NCBI GenBank assembly: GCA_949987565.1
Contig: OX465109.1
Location: 19,321,821 to 19,385,820 of the forward strand
Origin: Luidia sarsii
Lineage: Eukaryota; Echinodermata; Asteroidea; Paxillosida; Luidiidae
Length of the DNA: 64,000 nt
Direction of reading: 5' to 3'
The position numbers were made by a program, and so were the translations under genes. The first letter of the stretch is position 1. Each line of letters begins with the position of its first letter. Shown here piece by piece: positions 20,534-32,000 of the stretch. Below the pieces are notes generated by a model. That model saw only the letters and a program-made list of their open reading frames with translations, made no database searches and was not told the origin of the DNA.

Positions 20534-21374
20534 ATAGGAAGGTTTGCGGTGATACCATGTGTCTCTTTTGGGAGAGGTATGGTTCTGAAAAGAACCTGAG
20601 TGATAACTCAACGTTCAGGCCAGTATGCTCTGGCCGTCATCAGGAGAATGATATATGTACACCATGTACCGTACAAGGTCTCTTAAAGAAGAGGAATGGT
20701 TCTGAAAAGAACCTGAGTGATAACTCAACGTTCAAACCAGTATGGTCTGGCCGTCATCAGGAAAATGATATATGTACACCATGTACCGTACAAGGTCTCT
20801 TAGAGAAGAGGTATGGTTCTGAAAAGAACCTGAGTGATAACTCAACGCTCCGGCCAGTATGCTCTGGCAGTCATCAGGAGAATGATATATGTACACCATG
20901 TACCGTACAAGGTCTCTTAAAGAAGAGGAATGGTTCTGAAAAGAACCTGAGTGATAACTCAACGTTCAGACCAGTATGCTCTGGCCGTCATCAGGAGAAA
21001 CTGAGAAACTGATGGCGGCCAGACAGAGCATACTGGCCGGAACGTTGAGTTATCACTCAGGTTCTTTTCAGAACCATACCTCTTTCAAAAGAGACCTTAT
21101 ACATGGTGTCAATGCAAACCCTCCTATAGAGTTATCACTTCAGGTTCTTTTCAGAACCATACCTCTTCCAAAAGAGACCTTATACATGGTGTCACTACAA
21201 ACCCTCCTATAGAGTTATCACTTCAGGTTCTTTTCAGAACCATACCTCTTCCAAAAGAGACCTTATACATGGTGTCACTACAAACCCTCCTATAGAGTTA
21301 TCACTTCAGGTTTTTTTCAGAACCATACCTCTTTCAAAAGAGACCTTATACATGGTGTCACAACAAACCCTCCT
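20534..21374. repeat. Amplified foldback: tandem copies in both arms
   Basis: A ggtttgcggtgacaccatgt-family element whose left arm holds four direct copies with a 117-bp period (ggttctgaaaag at 20581, 20698, 20815, 20932). The right arm holds four inverted copies with an 83-bp period (gttctttt or its variant at 21061, 21144, 21227, 21310). The arms meet near 21005 (gtcatcaggagaaactgaga). Terminal motifs are aggaaggtttgcggtgatac (20536) and caaaccctcctag (21363). Confidence 0.9.
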
Positions 21375-21375
21375 A

Positions 21376-21925
21376 GTCCTGTATTCATAGAGCCGCCTAC
21401 GCACCCAAAGTTGCTCAGGCGTTAAAAGTCGTGATGCATGTACAATCGGCTCGCCAACCTATACACCATTTTCCCTTCGTGCCGAGTAATCCTGTTGACA
21501 CAAGGACGACTTGCACGCTTATTCAAGGCCCTTCGTGTAGACTCAAAGGCCATGGGGCCCATTTCAGAAGGTGCTTGAGCGCGGAAAACCAGCTTGGCAG
21601 GAGAATTTGTCCACGGATAAAATAAGATTTTCAACCGCATTCAAAGCGAAACTGATTTGACTCTGGCTGTGGGAAAAGTCCCGTCAGGATCGAATCGTCA
21701 GTCCCTCTAAATCTATAACCGATTGTGCTCGAATCGCATCGGGACATTGAGAGCTCGCCAAAGAATAGACACAAAAGGTCAGGGTTCACAGGATCAACTC
21801 GCCTACCCAAACTTCACTTTCTGTTTGATGCTCAGTCAAGAAGAGTGGAATACACGTCAACGACAACTGACATCACATCGAAGTGCTTTATGCAATCCTG
21901 TTATGAAATTGGGTCCAGAAGACGA
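21376..21925. mobile_element. Decayed MITE, relative of 5609-5868
   Basis: Left end tattcatagagccgcctacg; right end ttatgaaattgggtccag; the inner block aagaagagtggaatacacgtc matches aagaagagtggaatacaagtc of the first copy. An extra segment in the left half makes it longer than its relative. No coding capacity. Confidence 0.6.
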
Positions 21926-22248
21926 AAGCGCGCAAGTCTTCTAACATTGAGTAGAGCAAAACTTCATTGAAATTACACACTGCCCGACGGGAAAAAAAGT
22001 GTACAATATCTATGATCAACAAGCATGTACGGTATCAGTGCCAAATCTCCGCAATACAAGGTGCCCAACTATTCGTGGTGAAGGTAGCTGGTCCAATCAG
22101 GGACTTGGTCCAAAACGACCCACTGCACTTTGCTTCGCACTTCATCTTAAAAACAACAACAATAATAAATACCTATACAGAGATATTTATAAATTTATAT
22201 ATAATAAAATTTACACATGAGTATCTTTTCACACAACAAAGCTATTTC

Positions 22249-22406
22249 AAATTTTGGTGGGCCTGAGGTTTTGATCCTAGCAGGACCTTTCTCAAAGGCT
22301 CTGCCTCTTTGAGAAAGGTCCTGCTAGGATCGAAACGTCAGGCCCACTAATTTTTAAGTTTTGCATTTTGGTAATTTTAGTCGGTAAGCAGTTTGCAACA
22401 TTTTTG
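22249..22406. repeat. Foldback element, gacgtttcgatcctagcagg family
   Basis: Left arm ggtgggcctgaggttttgat then cctagcaggacctttctcaa; right arm tttgagaaaggtcctgctag then gatcgaaacgtcaggcccac; then tail tttgcattttggtaatttta and cggtaagcagtttgcaac. The same left flank (cacacaacaaagctatttca) precedes the member at 39440, so the flank belongs to the element. Confidence 0.85.
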
Positions 22407-23097
22407 AAAATCAACAAAGCTATTTCCCGGTAAATTTGCCCTCAGGAAATTCTCTGGGAATACGAACCCCTATCCATAATTCACACTAAACACCCTTTCC
22501 TCTTTCCTGGGAAAAAGATTTTGCCTAAGATTTGCTCTCAGGTCAAAGGTCAGTTCCCAGCATGCACTGCTGGTCTCAGTTACAGCACACAACCCAGGGG
22601 CTTAGCTAAGCCCGCCTCGGACCCACACTTGTGAAAAGGCCTTTGGCCGGACCAAGTGATTTCAAGTTTCCCCTGTGCAATGGCCCACCTCACAACTTGC
22701 AAGGGCCACCCCAAACCACTTTGTCTCCAATTTAATTCCCTTGTTGCAGTCCAGAACCACGCCTGAAAACCAAAAATCCACGCAAAAGTGTTGAAGCACT
22801 TCCAAATCAATGCTTAGAAGTTTGTCGGTTTGATAAGACTTGAAGGTTTGCATGGTGGAATCCCAACTAACATGTTTGCCATGGCATCGTGTCAGTCATC
22901 TCTTTGGAGAGAGAAAGTACGGCCCTGAGAATGGACAGGGGTTCATATGGGGGGGTTTGGTAATGGGGACCTATGAGGAACAACACCGCAGGAGAGGTCA
23001 TCTGCTGATCAGCGTGGAGATGATTTTCACAGCATTGGCTGGCATCTCATCGCAAATTGGGTCGTTGGCAAAGGGCGGGTGTCGGCAGCAGACGTGG

Positions 23098-26000
23098 TCA
23101 GTTTCTCCAGACGGAGAAGGCAGGCTCCTGGGACTGTGTCTTGTTGTTGGCTGCGGGCAGAGTTGATTCCTCTGCCAGGACATCCCCACCCAGGGCAGCA
23201 AACATCTGGGAGGCTACTCAAGGTGGAGAAAGAGGAGAGACAGGGAGAGGGAGAGGGGGAGGGAGAGGGAGAGGGAGAGGGAGAGGGAGAGGGAGAGGGA
23301 GAGGGAGAGGGAGAGGGAGAGGGAGAGGGAGGGGAGGGGAGGGGGAGGGGGAGAGGGAAAGGGAGGGAGAGGGAGAGGGAGAGGGAGAGGGAGAGGGAGA
23401 GGGAGAGGGAGAGGGAGAGGGAGGGGGAGGGGGAGGGGGAGAGGGAGAGGGAGAGGGAGAGGGAGAGGGAGGGGGAGGGGGAGGGGGAGAGGGAGAGGGA
23501 GAGGGAGAGGGAGAGGGAGAGGGAGAGGGAGAGGGAGAGGGAGAGGGAGAGGGAGAGGGAGAGGGAGAGGGAAAGGGAGGGAGAGGGAGTGGGAGTGGGA
23601 GAGGGAGAGGGAGAGGGAGAGGGAGAGGGAGAGGGAGAGGGAGAGGGAGAGGGAAAGGGAGGGAGAGGGAGAGGGAGAGGGAGGGGGAGGGGGAGGGGGA
23701 GGGGAGGGGGAGAGGGAGGGGGAGGGGGAGAGGGAGAGGGAGAGGGAGAGGGAGAGGGAGAGGGAGAGGGAGAGGGAGAGGGAGAGGGAGAGGGAGAGGG
23801 AGAGGGAGAGGGAGAGGGAGAGGGAGTAAGAGAGGGAGAGGGAGAGGGAGAGGGAGAGGGAGAGGGAGAGGGAGTGGGAGAGGGAGAGGGAGAGGGAGAG
23901 GGAGAGGGAGAGGGAGAGGGAGAGGGAGAGGGAGTGGGAGAGGGAGAGGGAGAGGGAGAGGGAGAGGGAGGGAGAGGGAGAGAGAGAGAGACAGGGAGAG
24001 GGAGAGAGAGAGGGAGAGGGAGAGGGAGAGGGAGAGGGAGAGGGAGAGGGAGAGGGAGAGGGAGAGGGAGAGGGAGTGGAAGAGGGAGAGGGAGAGGGAG
24101 AGGGAGAGGGAGAGGGAGAGGGAGAGGGAGAGGGAGAGGGAGAGGGAGAGGGAGAGGGAGAGGGAGAGGGAGAGGGAGAGGGAGAGGGAGAGGGAGAGGG
24201 AGGGTGAATGGGATTGGGGAGAGGGAGAGGGAGGGTGAATGGGATTGGGGAGAGGGAGAGGGAGGGTACATGGGATTGGGGAGAGGGAGAATGAGGGTGA
24301 ATGGGATTGGGGAGAGGGAGAGGGAGGGTGAATGGGATTGGGGAGAGGGAGGGTGAATGGGATTGGGGAGAGGGAGAGGGAGGGTGAATGGGTTTGGGGA
24401 GAGGGAGAAGGAGGGTGAATGGGTTTGGGGAGAGGGAAAAGGAGGGTGAATGGGTTTGGGGAGAGGGAGAGGGAGGGTGAATGGGATTGGGGAGAGGGAG
24501 AGGGAGGGTGAATGGGTTTGGGGAGAGGGAGAAGGAGGGTGAATGGGATTGGGGAGAGGAGAGGGAGAGGAAGGGTGAATGGGATTGGGGAGAGGGAGAG
24601 GGAGGGTGAATGGGTTTGGGGAGAGGGAGAGGGAGGGTGAATGGGATTGGGGAGAGGGAGAGGGAGGGTAAATGGGATTGGGGAGAGGGAGAATGAGGGT
24701 GAATGGGATTGGGGAGAGGGAGAGGGAGGGTGAATGGGATTGGGGAGAGGGAGAGGGAGGGTGAATGGGATTGGGGAGAGGGAGAGGGAGGGTGAATGTG
24801 ATTGGGGAGAGGGAGAGGAAGGGTGAATGGGATTGGGGAGAGGGAGAGGGAGGGTGAATGGGTTTGGGGAGAGGGAGAAGGAGGGTGAATGGGATTGGGG
24901 AGAGGGAGAGGGAGAGGAAGGGTGAATGGGATTGGGGAGAGGGAGAGGGAGGGTGAATGGGTTTGGGGAGAGGGAGAGGGAGGGTGAATGGGATTGGGGA
25001 GAGGGAGAGGGAGGGTAAATGGGATTGGGGAGAGGGAGAATGAGGGTGAATGGGATTGGGGAGAGGGAGAGGGAGGGTGAATGGGATTGGGGAGAGGGAG
25101 AGGGAGGGTGAATGGGATTGGGGAGAGGGAGAGGGAGGGTGAATGTGATTGGGGAGAGGGAGAGGGAGGGTGAATGGGATTGGGGAGAGGGAGAGGGAGG
25201 GTGAATGGGATTGGGGAGAGGGAGAGGGAGGGTGAATGGGATTGGGGAGAGGGAGAGGGAGGGTGAATGGGATTGGGGAGAGGGAGAGGGAGGGTGAATG
25301 GGATTGGGGAGAGGGAGAGGGAGGGTGAATGAGATTGGGGAGAGGGAGAGGGAGGGTGAATGGGATTGGGGAGAGGGAGAGGGAGGGTGAATGGGATTGG
25401 GGAGAGGGAGAGGAAGGGTGAATGTGATTGGGGAGAGGGAGAGGAAGGGTGAATGGGATTGGGGAGAGGGAGAGGGAGGGTGAATGGGATTGGGGAGAGG
25501 GAGAGGGAGGGTGAATGGGATTGGGGAGAGGGAGAGGGAGGGTGAATGGGATTGGGGAGAGGGAGAGGGAGGGTGAATGAGATTGGGGAGAGGGAGAGGG
25601 AGGGTGAATGGGATTGGGGAGAGGGAGAGGGAGGGTGAATGGGATTGGGGAGAGGGAGAGGGAGGGTGAATGGGATTGGGGAGAGGGAGAGGGAGGGTGA
25701 ATGGGATTGGGGAGAGGGAGAGGGAGGGTGAATGGGATTGGGGAGAGGGAGAGGGAGGGTGAATGAGATTGGGGAGAGGGAGAGGGAGGGTGAATGGGAT
25801 TGGGGAGAGGGAGAGGGAGGGTGAATGGGATTGGGGAGAGGGAGAGGGAGGGTGAATGGGATTGGGGAGAGGGAGAGGGAGGGTGAATGGGATTGGGGAG
25901 AGGGAGGGTGAATGGGATTGGGGAAAGGGAGAGGGAGAGGGAGAGGGAGAGGGAGGGTGAATGGGATTGGGGAGAGGGAGAGGAAGGGTGAATGTGATTG

Positions 26001-29000
26001 GGGAGAGGGAGAGGAAGGGTGAATGGGATTGGGGAGAGGGAGAGGGAGGGTGAATGGGATTGGGGAGAGGGAGGGTGAATGGGATTGGGGAGAGGGAGAG
26101 GGAGGGTGAATGGGATTGGGGAGAGGGAGAGGGAGGGTGAATGGGATTGGGGAGAGGGAGAGGAAGGGTGAATGGGATTGGGGAGAGGGAGGGTGAATGG
26201 GATTGGGGAGAGGGAGAGGGAGAGGGAGGGTGAATGGGATTGGGGAGAGGGAGAGGGAGGGTGAATGGGATTGGGGAGAGGGAGAGGGAGGGTGAATGGG
26301 ATTGGGGAGAGGGAGAGGGAGGGTGAATGGGATTGGGGAGAGGGAGAGGAAGGGTGAATGGGATTGGGGAGAGGGAGAGGGAGGGTGAATGGGATTGGGG
26401 AGAGGGAGAGGAAGGGTGAATGGGATTGGGGAGAGGGAGAGGGAGGGTGAATGGGATTGGGGAGAGGGAGAGGGAGGGTGAATGGGATTGGGGAGAGGGA
26501 GAGGAAGGGTGAATGGGATTGGGGAGAGGGAGGGTGAATGGGATTGGGGAGAGGGAGAGGGAGGGTGAATGGGATTGGGGAGAGGGAGAGGGAGGGTGAA
26601 TGGGATTGGGGAGAGGGAGAGGAAGGGTGAATGGGATTGGGGAGAGGGAGGGTGAATGGGATTGGGGAGAGGGAGAGGGAGGGTGAATGGGATTGGGGAG
26701 AGGGAGAGGGAGGGTGAATGGGATTGGGGAGAGGGAGAGGGAGGGTGAATGGGATTGGGGAGAGGGAGAGGGAGGGTGAATGGGATTGGGGAGAGGGAGA
26801 GGGAGGGTGAATGGGATTGGGGAGAGGGAGAGGAAGGGTGAATGGGATTGGGGAGAGGGAGAGGGAGGGTGAATGGGATTGGGGAGAGGGAGAGGGAGGG
26901 TGAATGGGATTGGGGAGAGGGAGAGGGAGGGTGAAGGGGATTGGGGAGAGGGAGAGGGAGGGAGAGAGACAGGGAGAGAGAGAGACAAGGACAGGGAGTG
27001 GGAGAGAAGAGGTGGATTGTTCAATTGAAAAATAAAACCAAATCCTGCAGGATTCATTTCTGGTGCCAAAGACCAGTCCGCAGTGTCACAAAGACGAGAG
27101 CACAGAATCACATGAGAGGAGAGTGGGAGCCTTTTCATCTTCAAGAGTAACACAGATGACCTCTCAGTCACACAGGGAAGGTATCTTAGATATCTTCCTA
27201 TTCTTTTGCTGAGTTTGCTGAGTTTCATTTTTCCAGCCAGAGGGAGAATACAAAAGCAGTCTGGTCAGGCTGCCTAGGCAAACAGGCAATAAGGCAAACG
27301 CTAAGGATGCAGGAGCTACTGTAGATCATACTTACAGTCGTTGGGGTTTTTCTTGGCCTTGACAAAGGGATCTGGTTGGATGGCGTAGGCGGATCCTGGT
27401 CTGGACAGAGAGGCCTGCGGGGGAAAAACAAATACACGTACTGCTGATACACTCAACAAGATGCAATGGGGGTGCATTATGTGGGATTCTGTGGACCCTA
27501 ACCCTGCTGCACTCAACAAGATGCAGCAGTGGGTGCATTCTGTGGGATTCTGTGGACCCTAACCCTGATACACTCAACAAGATGCAGCAGTGGGTGCATT
27601 CTGTGGGATTCTGTGGACCCTAACCCTGCTGCACTCAACAAGATGCAGCAGTGGGTGCATTCTGTGGGATTCTGTGGACCCTAACCCTGCTGCACTCAAC
27701 AAGATGCAACAGTGGGTGCATTCTGTGGGATTCTGTGGACCCTAACACTGCTGCAATCAACAAGATGCAACAGTGGGTGCATTCTGTGGGATTCTGTGGG
27801 CCCTTACCCTGCTGCAATCAACAAGATGCAACAGTGGGTGCATTCTGTGGGATTCTGTGGACCCTAACCCTGCTGCACTCAACAAGATGCAGCAGTGGAT
27901 GCATTCTGTGGGGATTCTGTGGATCTTAACCCTGCTGCACTCAACAAGATGCAACAGTGGGTGCATTCTGTGGGATTATGTGGGCCCTTACCCTGCTGCA
28001 ATCAACAAGATGCAACAGTGGGTGCATTCTGTGGGATTCTGTGGACCCTAACCCTGCTGCACTCAACAAGATGCAGCAGTGGGTGCATTCTGTGGGATTC
28101 TGTGGACCCTAACCCTGCTGCACTCAACGAAATGCAGCAGTGGGTGTATTCTGTGGGATTCTGTGGACCCTAACCCTGCTGCACTCAACAAGATGCAACA
28201 GTGGGTGCATTCTGTGGGATTCTGTGGACCCTAACCCTGCTGCGCTCCACAAGATGCAGCAATGGGTGCATTCTGTGGGATTCTATGGACCCTTGCAAAC
28301 ACTTGCTGCATTCCGTTCTCCCCACACACAAAAAAACCCAAAAAACAATAATAATAATAATTATCACTCTGCCTTTGAGAAAGTCCTGTATATTTTTTGT
28401 ATATCACCTTAATAATAATAATAATACACAAATCATACTATATCAAGGCTGGCAGACTCCTCTGTCTGTGAGACAGGTGGATGATCCCAGGGGCAAGGAA
28501 CTCACCATGCGGATGCCACCTGCAGCCATGGAGGAGGGAGATGGGGTATTTCTGGAGCCCGATGTGGGGGCCTTCACCTAATCCATGGGGCGGAGGGAGG
28601 GGCAAAAGATTGGGAGAAGTTTATTGCCGGAGGCACGCTCTTATACTGGCTTCTAAGACCACAGACAAAAAACAAATTCTGACTGGTCCTAATACTAATA
28701 TCCTAACACTATCCAGAGCTTTCCAAGTCTGTTGGGGATACTGATTGTTTGTGAAATAAGACCACAAGGGATGCAGAAATACCAGTTAAGTGTGGGGCTG
28801 AAGCAAGACCAAAGACTATATTTCTTTTGCTTTTAGTCTGCCAGCCACTGCTGGTGAGTAGAGCTGGGCATGGTAACTTCTACGGAGGCAGGCGTGAGCC
28901 TCCGTTCAAACTGGTTGTGCGGCTGCCCACCAAGGCTGACAAGCGGACCTGGGATTCAAGGAATGAAGCAACGCACAGGCCTCACATCTTGACTGATGAC

Positions 29001-32000
29001 AGGAAAGCCAGCCAAGGCTGACGAAAAGAACTTGGAAGGGTAGCGTATTTGAAGGCAAGGCATGAGCCTCGGTCCCAAACGGTTGTGTGGCTGCCCACCA
29101 AGGCTGACAAGCAGGATGGGTAGGCTGACGAGTCTGGTGCGAGGCATAAACATGGAGAAAGACATAAACATGCAGTGCTGACAGATTGGAGAGGTAAGTG
29201 TCTGATCTAGAGCGTGGCATATGCCTACTGATGCTAGTGGCCGTTCAAAGCTGACGAGCGTAGTCGGGTGGGTGATTAGCCTGAAGAAACCAAGCCTCTG
29301 TCTCTGTTGTTGGCAGTCTATCGATCATTAGCCTGGCCCGTAGCAGCTGGAGTAGTAGCTGGAAACCATTCATCAATCCTTCAAAACCCGATCAACAAAA
29401 TTGAAAAAAAAAAAACCCACAGTTTTCAAGGGATCTCACTGCCTCAGCAATATAACTTACCTTTTTGATAATTCCTTTCTCAACAAGGTCCTGTTTTGAA
29501 GATCTCTTGCAGCCCAGCACGGCAAAGTGCGACCAAATCTTGTCAGAGGCTGACGCAAAGTCCTTGGCTGTCCTGCATGAAAAAAATTAAAAATAAATGA
29601 AAAACCAGAATCAAAAACAACAACAATCAGATATGCACAGTCAGAAATTTGACATACTGGTAGTCACACACTATGGCTGTAATCAATCTAATAAAAAGAA
29701 GGATTCTTAAAATTTAGTGGGCCTGACGTTTCGATCCTAGCAGGACCTCTCTCAAAGGCAGAGCTGGGTGGGATTCAAGGAATGAAGCAACGCACAGGCC
29801 TCAGAATGATTACTTTTAGCAGCCAGGTCTACAACAGTGGGGGCTGACCCATGGAGATGTACAGCAGTTACTGGGTGAATGCTTCTGACTGGCACCTCCA
29901 ACCAGACAAAGACTAAGACTAGTTGACTATTAGGGAAGGCCACCATCTAAGGGCTGGATAGCTCAGATGGTAAGAGCGCTGGTGTGCCAAAGACTAGTTG
30001 ACTATTAGGGAAGGCCACCATCTAAGGGCTGGATAGCTCAGATGGTAAGAGCACTGGTGTGCCAAAGACTAGTTCTCTATTTGGGAAGGCCACCATCTAA
30101 GGGCTGGATAGCTCAGATGGTAAGAGCGCTGGTGTGCCAAAGACTAGTTGACTATTAGGGAAGGCCACCATCTAAGGGCTGGATAGCTCAGATGGTAAGA
30201 GCGCTGGTGTGTCAAAGACTAGTTGACTATTAGGGAAGGCCACCATCTAAGGGCTGGATAGCTCAGATGGTAAGAGCGCTGGTGTGCCAAAGACAAGTTG
30301 ACTATTAGGGAAGGCTACCATCTAAGGGCTGGATAGCTCAGATGGTAAGAGCGCTGGTGTGCCAAAGACTAGTTGACTATTAGGGAAGGCCACCATCTAA
30401 GGGCTGGATAGCTGGTATGTTAAGTTAAGCCAGACATATCGGGTTCAAGTCCCGGTCCAGTGAAATTTTCTATGCCATTTTGCATATTGTTTTGAATTGT
30501 TTTCATTTTTCCCTTACTTAGATTGTAAATAATAAAGTACTGTTGAAAGTTTAAGGGCATTCAAGTTGCATACCTTCCTTCTTTGTCCGGTATCTCAGGC
30601 TCTGCATTCTTCTCAAGGAGGTACATGATGATCTGTAGGTGAAGGATGAGGATGTAAGAGGTTGCTCAACAGTCTACTTAGTAGATCTATTGCTAGGAAA
30701 TATCAAATATGATCCATGAAAACACTACAATAAGGAGAATGCATCATAGATATGACATGCTGTTTGCGTCCAGGAGAATGTAATTCAATGAGGGTTTGCC
30801 CTGCTCGACGTATTATAAAACGGTTTCCAACAAATTTTGCGATGTTGCGATTGCATAATGTATTAATGTATCCAAATGACACCTATAACATAAGTACACG
30901 TACAAAAATAATCTGAATACTGTTTAAAATGAATTAAAATCCACGATGTCATCCCGGAATTGTAGAGAAATGAAAAACTTCCACCGTTGAGGCCATCAAT
31001 CACTGGGGCCCTTCTCAATATACACATTTCATATGGGGAATCAGAAAACCAGTTATGGTGACGTATGCTGGGGTACTTGCTAGGCCGTGGTTACAAGTCG
31101 ACAACAAAAACATCGGTATGATCGCCGAGTGTATATTGTGTGTATTTTGGTGACCTTTTGTGACATTTTTTCAGGCTCCCCTAAGTCCAATGCGATGCCC
31201 ATGAATCGGGTTGTTGGCAGGTGCACATGCACGTCAACGCGGAATGGGGAGGTGAGCTTCTTTGCGTCACAATAGTGAAGTTTGGTTTGGCAAAGTGACC
31301 CTATGAATCGGGACTTTCTGTGTTTCAGCAAATTTGGGTGCTTAAAGCCCTTACACAACATTGGTAAGATTGAAAAACAGAAATGTTCACAGATTTACAT
31401 GAAACTTATACAGTTTGAAGATGGTTATAGTAGAAACCTCGCACTGAAATATTTCTGCCTAAAATGTTGTGTTTTGGGAGAAATGAGTAAAAGAAATCGT
31501 TTACGTCTCACCGAGATCTAAACTATTTTTCGGAACAGTACGGCGTTGAATGCTGCATTTTTGAGAAACAAATGAAGCGGTTTTCACAATTTTCTCGAGA
31601 CTCGGTTGGCGGACTGAGCTGAAATTTTCACAGGTGTGCTATTTCATGCATATGTTGGATCAGACAACGTATGGATGCTATTCTTTGACCTCGACCAATG
31701 TTGTGTAGGGGCTTTAGGCGGCTCTATGAGATTGGCTCCAGGAAGCCTGTGCCCAAACTCACCTTGCCGTGCTCCTGAAAGGCAGCGGCGTGCAAGGGAG
31801 TCCACAGGGTGTCCCTGTTCTGGTAGTTGATGTCGGCACCGCCCTCGGTTAAGGCCTTGACCACGTCGTGGAAACCCCAGAACGAAGCTGAAGAGACGGA
31901 CGCCGGAACGCAAAGGAGGGACGGGATTGAAGCAGGTCAATGGGGACAGTTTGTGAGGCACCGATCGTCTTCTTGAGGAGTAACTTAGAGGGCCTGATGT

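Noticed and set aside
22840..23166. Plus-strand frame of 108 codons
   Set aside because: It overlaps, in antisense, the last exon of the ankyrin gene, which has a phase-matched splice to exon 6.
23057..24356. Plus-strand Gly/Arg/Glu frames of 390-425 codons
   Set aside because: Products of the G/A array; composition follows the nucleotide repeat and all three frames are open.
23218..27228. Minus-strand frame of about 1336 codons rich in Pro, Leu and Ser
   Set aside because: It is read through the 31-bp and gggaga arrays. The period is not a multiple of three, so the same array gives a 31-residue repeat in any open frame; ends show no start context. It is intron 6 of the ankyrin gene.
28501..28515. 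Micro-exon of 14 bases (gtggcatccgcatg) between ankyrin exons 5 and 6
   Set aside because: It has a good acceptor and a donor, but 14 bases would shift the frame and break the match to exon 6. Direct splicing from 29461 to 27414 keeps phase. If read through, it would end after VASAW; a minor isoform cannot be excluded.
29935..30470. Cluster of functional tRNA genes
   Set aside because: Units hold only the 5' half; six of seven lack a T arm and acceptor 3' strand, and the last is interrupted with no normal anticodon arm.
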